From Diplocloster agilis (GTDB lineage Bacteria > Bacillota > Clostridia > Lachnospirales > Lachnospiraceae), in NCBI RefSeq assembly GCF_019042275.1, contig NZ_JAHQCW010000045.1:1-47411 (forward strand): a stretch of 47,411 nucleotides of DNA, written 5' to 3'. Shown here in pieces: positions 25,445 through 34,374 of this stretch. The number at the start of each line of letters is the position of its first letter. Position 1 is the first letter of the stretch. The translations under genes and the position numbers were made by a program. Under the pieces are notes generated by a model. It saw only the letters and a program-made list of their open reading frames with translations. It made no database searches and was not told the origin of the DNA.

Positions 25445-26740
25445 TTATAACAGGCTCCGGTCAAAATCCCGGCCGCTGGTCAAGCCCTCCTGGGCCAGCA
25501 TGGCTTCTAATGTGGAGATCTCCGCCGACAGATCCATCAGATCGTCCTGCATCAGATCTTTTAACAGGTTCCCGAAGGCCAGGTTGATGTTTCCAAGCGC
25601 CTGTTTGATTTCATTTTCCGTGTTGATGACTTCTTCACTGCGGATGCCGTGTTCTTCCAGATCCCGGTAAGCCTCCACCAGTTTCAGGGTGGTTGGCAGA
25701 TAATAGCACATAAACTTTCGGATCTGGGTCACTTTCGCCGGATGCTGCTCCACATAGCTGAAGATCTTCGAGGTGATCTTCTCCAGCTCGTCCAGCTTCT
25801 GTGAGATTTCCTCCTCCGGCAAAGCGACATTGATTTCTTTGATTTTCTGAATATAGTGTTTTCCTTCGTCCAGCAGTTCCTGTAGACGCGCCGCCTGAGG
25901 GTCTTTTTCCTCCATCTCTCTCCGGCGTTTTTCTTCTTCCTGCATCTGCTTGATATGTTCCTGGGTCTCCAGATACTGGTGATAGGTCTCCTGATCCAGA
26001 ATCAGACAGGTCTCTTTGTCATCCAGATAGCCGACCGGGAACAAGCGCAGACGAATCATTTTTTTCAAATCCTTTACAATCTCTTTCGCCGTCTTCCCTG
26101 TGGCTGCGGCTAGCTCCGAGATTTCACAGTAGGTTCTGCCATGAATCAGCGCCCGGTATCTTGTAAACCGCTCAAACCGGCCTTTTTGCACGCCTCCTCT
26201 GGCAATCAGGGAAACGCTGCCGGCCAGAAGCAAAAAGAACATCACAGCCGCCAGAATCCCCGCGGGATTAAAATTCAGTATCAGATTTAACACCATACCC
26301 AAAAAGGCTGCTCCGGTAAATGTGCAGCCGATCACGCCAAGAACAATGTTCGCCGTTCCCTTCGGCTCACGGTACCTCACGGCCGGCTGGGTGGGCGGCT
26401 TCTGCCAAGCCGCGTTTCCGGCCCTTTGCTCCTCCTGGTAGGGGTGCGCCTGCCTCATTCTGTTATGGGTTCTGGTATAGTTCGAGTGAAATTCCGACGG
26501 ATCAAAATTCTGGTAAGCCTGCCGGAAATGATCTCTCGTCTGATATCCCTGTCTTTTGACGTCATTCATGGTCTGCTGCGTCTGTCTGCGCACATCGTCC
26601 ATGGTCTGGCGAATACCGTTATTTGCCTGGTTCATGGCTGTGTTGATCGTATCCTTCAATTCATGCACAGCCCCGGATGACAACACCCGTTCTACCGCTT
26701 CATTGATCTCCCTGCTTATATTTGAAAAACTGTCGTCCAT
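25445..26740 (-). CDS. xpaC: XpaC-like membrane protein (5-bromo-4-chloroindolyl phosphate hydrolysis family)
   Basis: The 431-residue protein has a long polar N-terminal helix region (NTAMNQANNGIRQTMDDVRRQTQQ), then two hydrophobic segments near 150-200 (NIVLGVIGCTFTGAAFLG and ILAAVMFFLLLAGSVSLIA). A C-terminal XpaC-type helical domain follows (KITSKIFSYVEQHPAKVTQIRKFMCYYLPTTLKLVEAY). XpaC was named for hydrolysis of a dye phosphate, but the natural function is unknown. GGAGGTAAAA sets the start at 26740. It is the first gene of the xpaC-telA pair. Confidence 0.87.
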   Translation of the reverse strand: MDDSFSNISREINEAVERVLSSGAVHELKDTINTAMNQANNGIRQTMDDVRRQTQQTMNDVKRQGYQTRDHFRQAYQNFDPSEFHSNYTRTHNRMRQAHPYQEEQRAGNAAWQKPPTQPAVRYREPKGTANIVLGVIGCTFTGAAFLGMVLNLILNFNPAGILAAVMFFLLLAGSVSLIARGGVQKGRFERFTRYRALIHGRTYCEISELAAATGKTAKEIVKDLKKMIRLRLFPVGYLDDKETCLILDQETYHQYLETQEHIKQMQEEEKRRREMEEKDPQAARLQELLDEGKHYIQKIKEINVALPEEEISQKLDELEKITSKIFSYVEQHPAKVTQIRKFMCYYLPTTLKLVEAYRDLEEHGIRSEEVINTENEIKQALGNINLAFGNLLKDLMQDDLMDLSAEISTLEAMLAQEGLTSGRDFDRSLL

Positions 26741-27051
26741 TTTTACCTCCAGTGGCGCAATGGCCGCGCCATCCATTCTACGGATAAAAGGCCCGCATTC
26801 CCTTTTTGTCTCTCGCGGATCTTTGGTACTATTATAGCTTGTTTCCTTTATGGGGGCAACTAAAGCGTGAAAAAAATTTTTCGTACCTGCCCGGGCCGGA
26901 AATTACCGCGGTATAAGAAAAAGAAGGAATGACAAGAAGGATACCCAAACCCGAGGAAGAACCACTCGCCGGCCGTTCCATCCGCCGGAATCTGGTATAA
27001 ATAAATAAAACTGTCCATATATTTTAAACAAATGGAATTCGAGGGGATCAA
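26741..27051. other. Divergent intergenic region between xpaC and pdaA with a palindrome fragment
   Basis: This 311-bp stretch must hold the promoters of both flanking genes. It contains the orphan repeat fragment at 26941-26963 and, 43 bp before it, GGGCCGGA, which resembles the left border of type I palindromes. No gene is supported; the small minus-strand frame at 26860-27051 has no ribosome-binding site that I can see. Confidence 0.5.
26941..26963. repeat. Orphan 23-bp fragment of the palindrome family
   Basis: These 23 bases are identical to 201-223 in copy E. The flanking sequence does not match, and no second arm is present nearby. It is most simply a relic of a former copy. Confidence 0.75.
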
Positions 27052-27876
27052 TTGAAAAGCCTGAAAAAAATTCCTTATAAAAATCTATTTAAACTCACTG
27101 TGCTGTTCGCCGCCGCCTTTTTCATAGGGCAGATTGCCGGACGGGTCGTGGATTACATGCAGCCGGAAGCCGTACCGACCGCCGCTGAGGGCAGCTGGGG
27201 CTTAAGCTTCCAGGAGGAAGGCAAACCTCCGGTTGCCAACGCGACTTTCGATGAGTTAAAACAGTACGACGCATATTATGCGGAGAATACAACCGATAAG
27301 GTTATCTATCTGACCTTTGACTGCGGATATGAAAATGGCAATACGGCCCCGATTCTGGATGCCCTGAAGAAGCACAACGTTCATGCCACCTTCTTCGTGG
27401 TCGGCAATTTTCTGTCCACCAGCCCGGATCTGGTGAAACGCATGGTTGCAGAAGGCCATATCGTAGGAAATCATACATACAACCATCCGGATATGTCCAA
27501 GATCTCCACCATGGACGCCTTCTCCAAAGAATTGGGGGACATCGAAACTCTGTACCAGGAGACCATCGGCCAGCCCATGATAAAATACTACCGTCCGCCT
27601 CAGGGAAAATACAGCGAATCCAACCTAAAGATGGCGCAGGAGCTGGGCTATAAGACCTTCTTCTGGAGCCTCGCCTATGTAGACTGGTATCAGGATAAAC
27701 AACCTTCGAAAGAAGAGGCCTTCGACAAGCTTCTGGGCCGTATCCACCCCGGAGCCGTCGTTTTGTTGCACAGCACTTCCAAGACCAATGGAGAGATCCT
27801 GGATGAACTGCTGACCAAATGGGAAGAGATGGGCTATACCTTTAAAACTTTGGATCAGCTCGTAAGCGGTTCCTGA
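27052..27876 (+). CDS. pdaA: Polysaccharide deacetylase, PdaA-like (delta-lactam biosynthesis)
   Basis: PdaA removes acetyl groups from muramic acid so that muramic-delta-lactam can form in spore cortex. The 274-residue protein has an N-terminal membrane anchor (LFKLTVLFAAAFFIGQIAG) and a NodB-type domain. Motif 1 is YLTFDCGYENGNT, metal-binding histidines sit in VGNHTYNHPDMS, and motifs RPPQGKYS and LLHSTSKTN follow. PdaA proteins vary at the third residue of TFDxGYEN, so the Cys there is not alarming. The start is an uncommon TTG, supported by GAGGGG six bases upstream. Its stop lies 3 bp from that of the convergent MutS-like gene, with no terminator between. Confidence 0.9.
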   Translation: MKSLKKIPYKNLFKLTVLFAAAFFIGQIAGRVVDYMQPEAVPTAAEGSWGLSFQEEGKPPVANATFDELKQYDAYYAENTTDKVIYLTFDCGYENGNTAPILDALKKHNVHATFFVVGNFLSTSPDLVKRMVAEGHIVGNHTYNHPDMSKISTMDAFSKELGDIETLYQETIGQPMIKYYRPPQGKYSESNLKMAQELGYKTFFWSLAYVDWYQDKQPSKEEAFDKLLGRIHPGAVVLLHSTSKTNGEILDELLTKWEEMGYTFKTLDQLVSGS

Positions 27877-27879
27877 TTT

Positions 27880-29571
27880 CTACTCGCTCAATGCCCAAAC
27901 GCCTTCCTCCGCGAACCGGGTGGCCATGTTTTCCGCCTGATTGATAATCTCCTCATCGTATCCGATCAGACCAAGCAGGCGGATCGCATTTCTTGAGGTC
28001 GCCCGTCCTTCACGGAGGCAATAGTCAAACAGTATGTCCTGATCCTTAATTTCTTCCCGGAAATGATAATTATCATAAGAATTTTCCAAAATGTAAGTCA
28101 GCTCTATATCATGAGTGGCCGCAAAACAGAGCACACCCGCGTCATTTAAGCTTTTCAGGATCTCGGACGACGCCGCTATCCGCTCCACCGTATTCGTCCC
28201 CCGCAGCACCTCATCCACGAAACACAAAACCGGATGTTCCTGATCCACCGCATCCATAATCCGCTTCAAAGACTTGATCTCCACTATAAAATAGCTCTCC
28301 TGCCCCATCAGGTTATCCTTTAAGGCCATCGAAGAATATATGCTGAAATAATTTCCCACATACCGGTCGGCCAGCACGGTATGAACCGTCTGGGCCAGAA
28401 TCGCATTGATCGCGATCGTTTTTAAAAATGTAGATTTGCCGGATGCGTTGGAACCGGTGAGAAGCACTCCCCGCCCCGCCTGTATGGAGCTGGCCACCGC
28501 ATGCTCTACCAGCGGATGATAGATATTCTCCGCTTCCAGGCGGACTTTCTTTCCCGGCTGAAGCTCAGGCAGACATACATAGGGCATCATTTCCCTGAAA
28601 TTAGCGATGGCGATCATGCTCTCCAGCATTCCGATCTGCTCGATAAACAGCTCCGCATCCTTTAAATGCAGCTTCACTTCCTTGAGCATCCAGTTAAATT
28701 TGATCAGATCCACATGGAAAACCATGCGGATATAATCCAGGATCATAGCCAGAGGATCTTCATTCATCCCGCCCTGACCGGCCAGCACCAGAAAAGAATT
28801 CTTCCGGAACTTATGAAACTGCCTGGACGTTTTCTTCATCTCGGCCTGATAGCTTTCAATCTCTCCGATATTTAACTTCTCCAGCTCTTTCGCCGTATCC
28901 ATCATTTTTATAATAAAAGCGAAAGCGTTGATATATGGCTCGATCTCTTTCTTCTGGGAAAAATAATTCAGGATATTCGCGCACATGACCACGATAAAAA
29001 ATATAATCCCCTGAGCCGGCGCGATAAAAATAGAGACGATTCCCGCCAGCGCCAACACCGCCATAATAATATGCGGCACCAGCTTCATCTCCGTCAGATC
29101 CGCAAGCCAATAGATATAATCCGCCAAAGACACGCCCTTAACCCGGCCCATCTTCGCGTAAATCTTCTCCACAGCCCGGCGTTCGCTCTCGTGGGAAGCG
29201 AAATAAGAGATCAGCCCTTCCCTTTCCTCCAGCACCTCTTTCTCATAAACCGGAGTCCGCATAATATCATAAAGACATTCCTGTCCCGGCGAAGACCAGG
29301 TATGGTTCACCAGCATAAACACTTCATCCATATCCAGATCATTCCAGGTAATATCATCGATCCCGGTCACCCCGTCATGCCTGCGCTTGCAAAAATGCGA
29401 TATACTGTCAAACTCCTCCGCCGTATACTCCTGCTCCGGCTGTTTCCCCCAGCTGAGCGCGATCTTCCTCTCTCTCCTGCGTTCCCACTTAATCCGGTCG
29501 TAAAACAATTTCAGGAAGACAATCAGAAATACAGCTGCCACAGCAATTGCCACAAACCAATATTCATTCAT
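27880..29571 (-). CDS. Membrane-anchored MutS-family ATPase
   Basis: The 563-residue protein has an N-terminal transmembrane helix (YWFVAIAVAAVFLIVFLKLFY), two more hydrophobic segments near 170-220, and a C-terminal MutS-type ATPase domain. Walker A is TGSNASGKST, Walker B is VLCFVDEVLRGTNT, and ATHDIELTYIL follows. It lacks the mismatch-recognition and connector domains of MutS, so it is not the classical repair protein. Proteins of this shape are widespread in Clostridia and Bacteroidetes without known function; a role in handling DNA structures at the membrane is only a guess. AGGAGTTGGGCAT sets the start at 29571. Confidence 0.85.
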   Translation of the reverse strand: MNEYWFVAIAVAAVFLIVFLKLFYDRIKWERRRERKIALSWGKQPEQEYTAEEFDSISHFCKRRHDGVTGIDDITWNDLDMDEVFMLVNHTWSSPGQECLYDIMRTPVYEKEVLEEREGLISYFASHESERRAVEKIYAKMGRVKGVSLADYIYWLADLTEMKLVPHIIMAVLALAGIVSIFIAPAQGIIFFIVVMCANILNYFSQKKEIEPYINAFAFIIKMMDTAKELEKLNIGEIESYQAEMKKTSRQFHKFRKNSFLVLAGQGGMNEDPLAMILDYIRMVFHVDLIKFNWMLKEVKLHLKDAELFIEQIGMLESMIAIANFREMMPYVCLPELQPGKKVRLEAENIYHPLVEHAVASSIQAGRGVLLTGSNASGKSTFLKTIAINAILAQTVHTVLADRYVGNYFSIYSSMALKDNLMGQESYFIVEIKSLKRIMDAVDQEHPVLCFVDEVLRGTNTVERIAASSEILKSLNDAGVLCFAATHDIELTYILENSYDNYHFREEIKDQDILFDYCLREGRATSRNAIRLLGLIGYDEEIINQAENMATRFAEEGVWALSE

Positions 29572-29714
29572 ATGCCCAACTCCTGTCAATTTCAGTCGTC
29601 TGTTTATTGTACTATTTTAATAATACAATAATACGCTTATCTCATTTTCATGTCAAGCACATCCTTTCATAAAAAACATACAAACACTTAATATAATCAT
29701 TTAATATAAAGCAT

Positions 29715-29765
29715 ACAAAATCGGCCGTAAGGCTGCTGTAAAAGTCAACCTTACCGCCGATTTCC
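29715..29765 (-). terminator. Terminator after the coat protein genes
   Basis: A 15-bp stem with one G-G mismatch (29749-29763 with 29718-29732) is followed by TTTTG on the minus strand, 25 bp beyond the stop at 29790. Confidence 0.8.
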
Positions 29766-29789
29766 CAAATCTCAAAATCTGAAATCAAA

Positions 29790-30068
29790 TTACAGAAGTG
29801 AAGATTTTCCGCTTCCGGACAGCTGAGTCAAAACGGATTTCACATGCTGTACTTCTTCAGCCGTAGCCTTCTCAGCAGGAACATAATAGCTCTTGCTGCG
29901 CGCGATCTGATACAGTTCTTCCTGGGACTGCTCGCACATATTTCTCATCTGTTTCAGAACCTGCTTAAGTGCCGGATTCTCTGTCTGAGGGATCATCTCA
30001 CCGAATTTTCCCAGATCACCGTTGATGCCCCAGAGAGCATCCGCTACCATTGTTTTTTCATCCATCAT
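29790..30068 (-). CDS. Spore coat protein, CotF-like
   Basis: The 92-residue helical protein matches the coat F (ferritin-like helix bundle) family. Its core reads ALWGINGDLGKFGEMIPQTENPALKQVLKQMRNMCEQSQEELYQIA, followed by YYVPAEKA, a motif typical of these proteins. The start at 30068 is eight bases after AAGGAGG; an ATG at 30074 is too close to it. The gene is 13 bp after a second, shorter CotF-like gene and ends at a terminator. It probably localises to the spore coat. Confidence 0.8.
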   Translation of the reverse strand: MMDEKTMVADALWGINGDLGKFGEMIPQTENPALKQVLKQMRNMCEQSQEELYQIARSKSYYVPAEKATAEEVQHVKSVLTQLSGSGKSSLL

Positions 30069-30081
30069 GGTCATTCCCTCC

Positions 30082-30267
30082 TTAACCTAAGAACTGCATC
30101 AGCTGCTGCTTTTCCTGAGTAGCAGACTGTGCGGCCTTATTAAAAAATTGTTTTACGGACGGATCCGTCGCCTGCTCGGCATAAGCCTGCATTTTGCAAT
30201 GATTTACATCATGAGCCAGGATCAGATGGCGTAAATTCTGTAAATCCAGTTCTGATAAATCAGCCAT
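30082..30267 (-). CDS. Small CotF-like spore coat protein
   Basis: The 61-residue protein is made of two helices (LRHLILAHDVNHCKMQAYAEQ and SVKQFFNKAAQSATQEKQQLMQFL), as found in short coat F proteins. AAAGGAGGAAATTTTT precedes the ATG. It is the first gene of a two-gene unit with the larger CotF-like protein, probably expressed late in the mother cell. The sporulation promoter was not identified. Confidence 0.75.
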   Translation of the reverse strand: MADLSELDLQNLRHLILAHDVNHCKMQAYAEQATDPSVKQFFNKAAQSATQEKQQLMQFLG

Positions 30268-30542
30268 AAAAATTTCCTCCTTTAATCCACATCAGATTTT
30301 ACACTCCTAGTATGCCTTCTTTCAGGAAATCTATACCAGTTTTATTTTAATTTTTTATGGCTATGAGCACTTCGCTTAGCGCCTGTACATCGGGCGCTTA
30401 ACAGGCAATACCGGAAAAACAGTAAGGAATAAAACAGGCCCGGGATAAACTGCAGCCTGCACTACAGTTTGTCCCGGACCTTAGGCTTAAGAAGTTTCCT
30501 ACCCTACCCACTCTTTTTCACCGCCACGCGAATCCTATTATC
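30268..30542. other. Intergenic region upstream of the coat genes
   Basis: It holds the glgA terminator (30428-30480), a pyrimidine-rich tail, and a weak foldback around 30376-30407 (GCCTGT/ACAGGC). The coat gene promoter should lie near 30300-30360. No gene is seen. Confidence 0.5.
30428..30480 (-). terminator. Terminator after glgA
   Basis: A 16-bp stem (30465-30480 with 30437-30452, with G-U pairs) and a 12-nt loop are followed by TGTTTTATT on the minus strand, about 60 bp beyond the glgA stop. Confidence 0.85.
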
Positions 30543-31982
30543 TCATCCTAACCAGCGGTAAAGCTCCTCATATTTCTTAGCGGAATTATTCCATGAAAAG
30601 TCTTTGGCCATACCACGGTCGATGATTTTATTCCACTCTCGTTTCTTATTATAATAGATATTCTCCGCATATCGGATAATAGACAGCATTTCATGGGCGT
30701 TATAGTTTGTAAAACTGAATCCTGTTCCGGAATTTCCAAATTCATTATATGGCTCTACCGTATCCTTTAAGCCGCCGGTTTCCCTGACTATGGGCACCGT
30801 TCCATAGCGCAGGCTCATCAGCTGGCTTAAACCGCAAGGTTCAAACAGAGACGGCATCAGGAACGCATCGCTGGACGCATATACCTTATGGGACATGGGT
30901 TCCGAATAATAGATCTGTGCCGAAACCTTGCCGTTATATTTCCAGTCAAAATGACGGAACATATTCTCGTAACGCTCTTCCCCGGTTCCCAGTATCACCA
31001 GCTGGACGTTGTCCTGACACAGTTCGTCCATAACGTAGGCGATCAGATCAAACCCTTTTTGATCCGTAAGCCTGGACACCATTCCGATCATCATCTTGCC
31101 GGGATCCACTTCCAGTCCCAATTCCTGCTGCAGCGCTACTTTATTTTTCACTTTTTCCTTGCGGAAATTCCTGGCATTATACTGCTGTGCAATAAAAGTA
31201 TCTGTCTCAGGATTGTATTCATTGTAATCGATACCGTTGACGATTCCTCTTAAAGAGTTTGCTCTGGCGCGCATAAGCCCGTCCAGATGCTCGCCGTAAA
31301 ACGGCTGTTTAATTTCTTCCGCATAAGTCTCACTCACAGTAGTGATAGCATCCGCATAGACGATACCGCCCTTCAGGTAATTCGCATCCCCGTAGGCTTC
31401 CAGCTTATCCGGGGTAAAATAATATTTCGGCAGGCCCGTGACATCCTGAACCGTCTTAATATCCCATACCCCCTGGAACTTCAAATTATGTATCGTTATG
31501 ACGGATTTCATATTCCGATAAAACTCCCCATCATGAAAACGATCTTTTAAATAAACAGGCACCAAACCCGTCTGCCAGTCGTGGCAATGGATGATATCCG
31601 GCTGAAACCCGATTACGGGCAGGGCTGATAACGCAGCTTTGGAGAAAAATGCGAACTTCTCGATATCTTCAAAAATATTTCCGTAGGGTTTGGGCCCCGC
31701 CAGATAATATTCATTGTCGATAAAGTAAAACAGAATTCCGTCATACTCGATCTGCAGTACCCCGACATACTGGCTTCTCCAGTTTAAATCCATATAAAAG
31801 TGGGTTACATATTGTAATTGGTCTTTGAATTCCTGCTTCATGCACATATATTTTGGAAGGATTACTCTGACATCGAATTCATCTTTATTAAAGCACTTCG
31901 GTAAGGATCCTACGACATCGGCCAGCCCTCCTGTCTTGATAAACGGAACTCCTTCTGAAGCAATGAATGCCACTTTCTTCAT
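30543..31982 (-). CDS. glgA: Glycogen synthase GlgA
   Basis: GlgA adds glucose from ADP-glucose to the growing alpha-1,4-glucan. The 479-residue protein is a GT5 enzyme of usual length with the N-terminal KTGGLADVVGSLPK motif that binds ADP-glucose, HCHDWQTGLVP, and the C-terminal FEPCGLSQLMSLRYGTVPIVRETGGL. AAGGAGGATACGCGT sets the start. It stands alone between spo0A and its own terminator; no other glycogen gene is in the window. In clostridial relatives glycogen stores are linked to sporulation, and the neighbour spo0A is notable but not proof of a link. Confidence 0.95.
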   Translation of the reverse strand: MKKVAFIASEGVPFIKTGGLADVVGSLPKCFNKDEFDVRVILPKYMCMKQEFKDQLQYVTHFYMDLNWRSQYVGVLQIEYDGILFYFIDNEYYLAGPKPYGNIFEDIEKFAFFSKAALSALPVIGFQPDIIHCHDWQTGLVPVYLKDRFHDGEFYRNMKSVITIHNLKFQGVWDIKTVQDVTGLPKYYFTPDKLEAYGDANYLKGGIVYADAITTVSETYAEEIKQPFYGEHLDGLMRARANSLRGIVNGIDYNEYNPETDTFIAQQYNARNFRKEKVKNKVALQQELGLEVDPGKMMIGMVSRLTDQKGFDLIAYVMDELCQDNVQLVILGTGEERYENMFRHFDWKYNGKVSAQIYYSEPMSHKVYASSDAFLMPSLFEPCGLSQLMSLRYGTVPIVRETGGLKDTVEPYNEFGNSGTGFSFTNYNAHEMLSIIRYAENIYYNKKREWNKIIDRGMAKDFSWNNSAKKYEELYRWLG

Positions 31983-32065
31983 ACGCGTATCCTCCTTGAT
32001 CTTAAAACTTTATGTAACTATTATAACGCATTGGCTCCGCGAATGAAAGTGTTAATATCCTGCTG

Positions 32066-32860
32066 CTATCTGGTTTTATACTCCAACCGGATTTTATCAG
32101 CGATCAAAGCTACGAATTCAGAGTTGGTAGGTTTTCCTTTTCCATTACTTACCGTATAACCAAATAATTCGTCTATCGTATCCATCTTTCCCCTGCTCCA
32201 GGCTACTTCGATCGCGTGGCGGATCGCACGTTCCACTCTGCTCGGCGTAGTCTGATGTTTTTTGGCGATGGTAGGATATAAAACCTTGGTGATGGAATTT
32301 AACATATCCATATCGTTCACCGACATGATGATGGCATCTCTTAAATATTGATATCCTTTGATATGTGCAGGTACGCCTATTTCATGAATAATGTTGGTAA
32401 CATCGTTTTCCAGATTGTGTTCCATGGAGCCGCCCCGGTTCTCATAAGCTGTGATCCTTTTGGCTTCTGCGAATTTCCGGTTCGATCCGCCTTTAAATCT
32501 TTTAATCCGATTGATTACCACTTCATTGTCGAAGGGTTTCATGATATAAAAATCTGCACCCAGATTAAACGCGTCTTCCGTAATACCCTCCTGCCCAATA
32601 GCCGTGATCATAATAAACGCAGGTTTCTTGAGATTTGCATCATTTTTCACCTTTTCCATTACGCTTAAACCGTCCATCTTAGGCATAATGATATCTAACA
32701 GAACCACATCCGGTTCTTTGGTTTTGATGATGTCCAGAGCCTCTTCCCCGTTGGTCGCTTTCCCTACTACCTGCAATTCCTCGTCCTGGCTGATAATTTC
32801 GTCAAGCAGCTCCAGGATTCTTTCATTATCATCGGCAATTGCAATATTTAATCTGTCCAT
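32066..32860 (-). CDS. spo0A: Stage 0 sporulation response regulator Spo0A
   Basis: Spo0A is the master switch of sporulation. The 264-residue protein has a receiver domain (1-125) with acidic pocket residues in IADDNE, the phospho-acceptor Asp in [13 protein letters not shown] and the Lys in YIMKPFD. A Spo0A-specific DNA-binding domain follows (about 150-264) with the recognition segment [35 protein letters not shown] precedes the ATG. It lies downstream of spoIVB, as in Bacillus and Clostridium, and has its own promoter with a 0A box, so it is probably autoregulated. Confidence 0.98.
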   Translation of the reverse strand: MDRLNIAIADDNERILELLDEIISQDEELQVVGKATNGEEALDIIKTKEPDVVLLDIIMPKMDGLSVMEKVKNDANLKKPAFIMITAIGQEGITEDAFNLGADFYIMKPFDNEVVINRIKRFKGGSNRKFAEAKRITAYENRGGSMEHNLENDVTNIIHEIGVPAHIKGYQYLRDAIIMSVNDMDMLNSITKVLYPTIAKKHQTTPSRVERAIRHAIEVAWSRGKMDTIDELFGYTVSNGKGKPTNSEFVALIADKIRLEYKTR

Positions 32861-32930
32861 AAGATCCTCCTTGGTTTTTATTCGGTTATATGATCAAAGA
32901 ATGTAAAAGTATATTATCTTTTGCAGCAGA

Positions 32931-32963
32931 ACAAACTGTTTGGCGCCAAAATTTGCAGTTTGT
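32931..32963 (-). other. Hairpin in the spo0A 5' leader
   Basis: ACAAACTG and CAGTTTGT form a perfect 8-bp stem, and the loop contains the self-complementary TTTGGCGCCAAA. It sits in the untranslated leader between the promoter and the gene and has no U tract, so it is probably not a terminator. Confidence 0.5.
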
Positions 32964-32977
32964 GAGAGCTGATTTTT

Positions 32978-33006
32978 ATTATATATACAATATATTTCAT
33001 AAGCAA
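32978..33006 (-). promoter_or_regulatory. Predicted spo0A promoter
   Basis: On the minus strand TTGCTT (33006-33001) and TATAAT (32983-32978) are 17 bp apart, giving a leader of about 110 nt. It lies in the gap between spoIVB and spo0A. Confidence 0.7.
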
Positions 33007-33025
33007 GAATATGTTATCGCATGTT

Positions 33026-33032
33026 TTCGACA
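33026..33032 (-). promoter_or_regulatory. 0A box (Spo0A binding site)
   Basis: TGTCGAA on the minus strand is a perfect match to the Spo0A recognition sequence and lies 20 bp upstream of the predicted -35, as expected for autoregulation. Confidence 0.65.
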
Positions 33033-33055
33033 GCATTTTATTTTCATATACAGGA

Positions 33056-34285
33056 TTACTGATTTTCACTCTCCATTTGCAGCATATTTTCGATGAAAAT
33101 GCCAAATCCCCTCGAAGAATCTTGAATGAAAACATGGGTAACTGCACCAATAATTTTGTTATTTTGGATGATAGGGCTTCCACTCATCCCCTGGATAATA
33201 CCGCCGGTCAGGTTTAATAATTCCGGATCTGTAATTTCCAGTACAATTCCCTTATTCACATCGTCACCGGTCATATTCACTTCTTTGATTTCGACCTGAT
33301 ACTCCTTCACCTCGCCGCTGGCACAGCACCGGATCGTGGCCGGACCCAGCTCGATATCCTGTTTCATGCAGATATCCATGGGCTCCGCTGCGACTTCCTG
33401 CTTTAACGCGTCGTTGGCTATGCCGAATATTCCGGCCTCGGTATTGTCCTTTATCTGTCCGCGCACATTTGCGTCGTTGTAGTCGATAAAGCCTGTCATC
33501 TCACCCGGGCTTCCCTTTTCGCCCTTGATAATGGACAGGATTTTTGTCTCATAGAGTTTCCCGTCATCCATCTCCATTAACGTGCTGGTATCTACGTCCG
33601 TGATACCGTGGCCCAGAGCTCCGAACCGTCCATTTTCGTCGATAAACGTCAGGGTTCCGATCCCCTGCGTATTATCCCTGACCCAGATGCCCAGCCGGTA
33701 TTCTTCCGGCGCGGTCATGACCGGTTTTACCTTTAGTTGTATCTCCTCTTCATTTCTCCTGATATTCAGTATCACCTCCTCATTGCCATACTGGTTCACC
33801 TTCTCGATGAGATCCGTTTTGTTATAGATCGGCTCCGCATTAACCGCTTCGATATAATCCCCTGTTTTTACCAGGTGATATGCCGGTTCATAGTTCAGCC
33901 CATCCATCCCAGTGACTGTTCCGGTACCTATAATCAACACCCCTTTGGTCTCCATATAAATACCAATCGGCGTCCCTCCCGGTATCAGTTTTTGATCCTT
34001 TACAACTGAAACTTTGACGTCCTTTAAGTCTATGAGCCCGAATAACTTACATTTTACGGTATCCTGGCCCGAACTTCCATCCCCAAAAGAAATAGGGTAG
34101 TCCTTATTCAGGTGCAGCTGGTCCTTCGGGATATTCGATTCATTGGATTCCGCTACCAGTTTGATTTCATCCGGCACCGCATTTCGGATCCTCAGATACC
34201 CGAAGATACCGAGCAGCAGGATACCGAATATGGTACATAGAATTAAAATCCGCCGATAAGACGCCTTTTTCGACATTTTCTTCAC
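33056..34285 (-). CDS. spoIVB: SpoIVB serine peptidase
   Basis: SpoIVB is made in the forespore, crosses into the intermembrane space and triggers activation of pro-sigma-K. The 409-residue protein has an N-terminal membrane anchor (ILILCTIFGILLLGIFGYL), a PDZ domain near 120-200 and a S55 peptidase domain with the catalytic Ser in GMSGSPI (MSGSPIIQNNKIIGAVTHVF). The GTG at 34285 is seven bases after GAGG; an ATG at 34276 is an alternative. It is separated from recN by a terminator, and spo0A follows it, which is the conserved order. Confidence 0.95.
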   Translation of the reverse strand: MKKMSKKASYRRILILCTIFGILLLGIFGYLRIRNAVPDEIKLVAESNESNIPKDQLHLNKDYPISFGDGSSGQDTVKCKLFGLIDLKDVKVSVVKDQKLIPGGTPIGIYMETKGVLIIGTGTVTGMDGLNYEPAYHLVKTGDYIEAVNAEPIYNKTDLIEKVNQYGNEEVILNIRRNEEEIQLKVKPVMTAPEEYRLGIWVRDNTQGIGTLTFIDENGRFGALGHGITDVDTSTLMEMDDGKLYETKILSIIKGEKGSPGEMTGFIDYNDANVRGQIKDNTEAGIFGIANDALKQEVAAEPMDICMKQDIELGPATIRCCASGEVKEYQVEIKEVNMTGDDVNKGIVLEITDPELLNLTGGIIQGMSGSPIIQNNKIIGAVTHVFIQDSSRGFGIFIENMLQMESENQ

Positions 34286-34305
34286 ATCCTTACCTCTTTC
34301 TTTCG

Positions 34306-34341
34306 AAAAAAAGCAAAAGGAATATAGCTAAGCTATATCCC
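34306..34341 (-). terminator. Terminator after recN
   Basis: GGGATATAGCT and AGCTATATTCC pair with almost no loop, followed by a U-rich tail on the minus strand. It separates recN from spoIVB. Confidence 0.75.
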
Positions 34342-34374
34342 TCAATTATTATGTGAAGAAATGGCGGTTTCACA

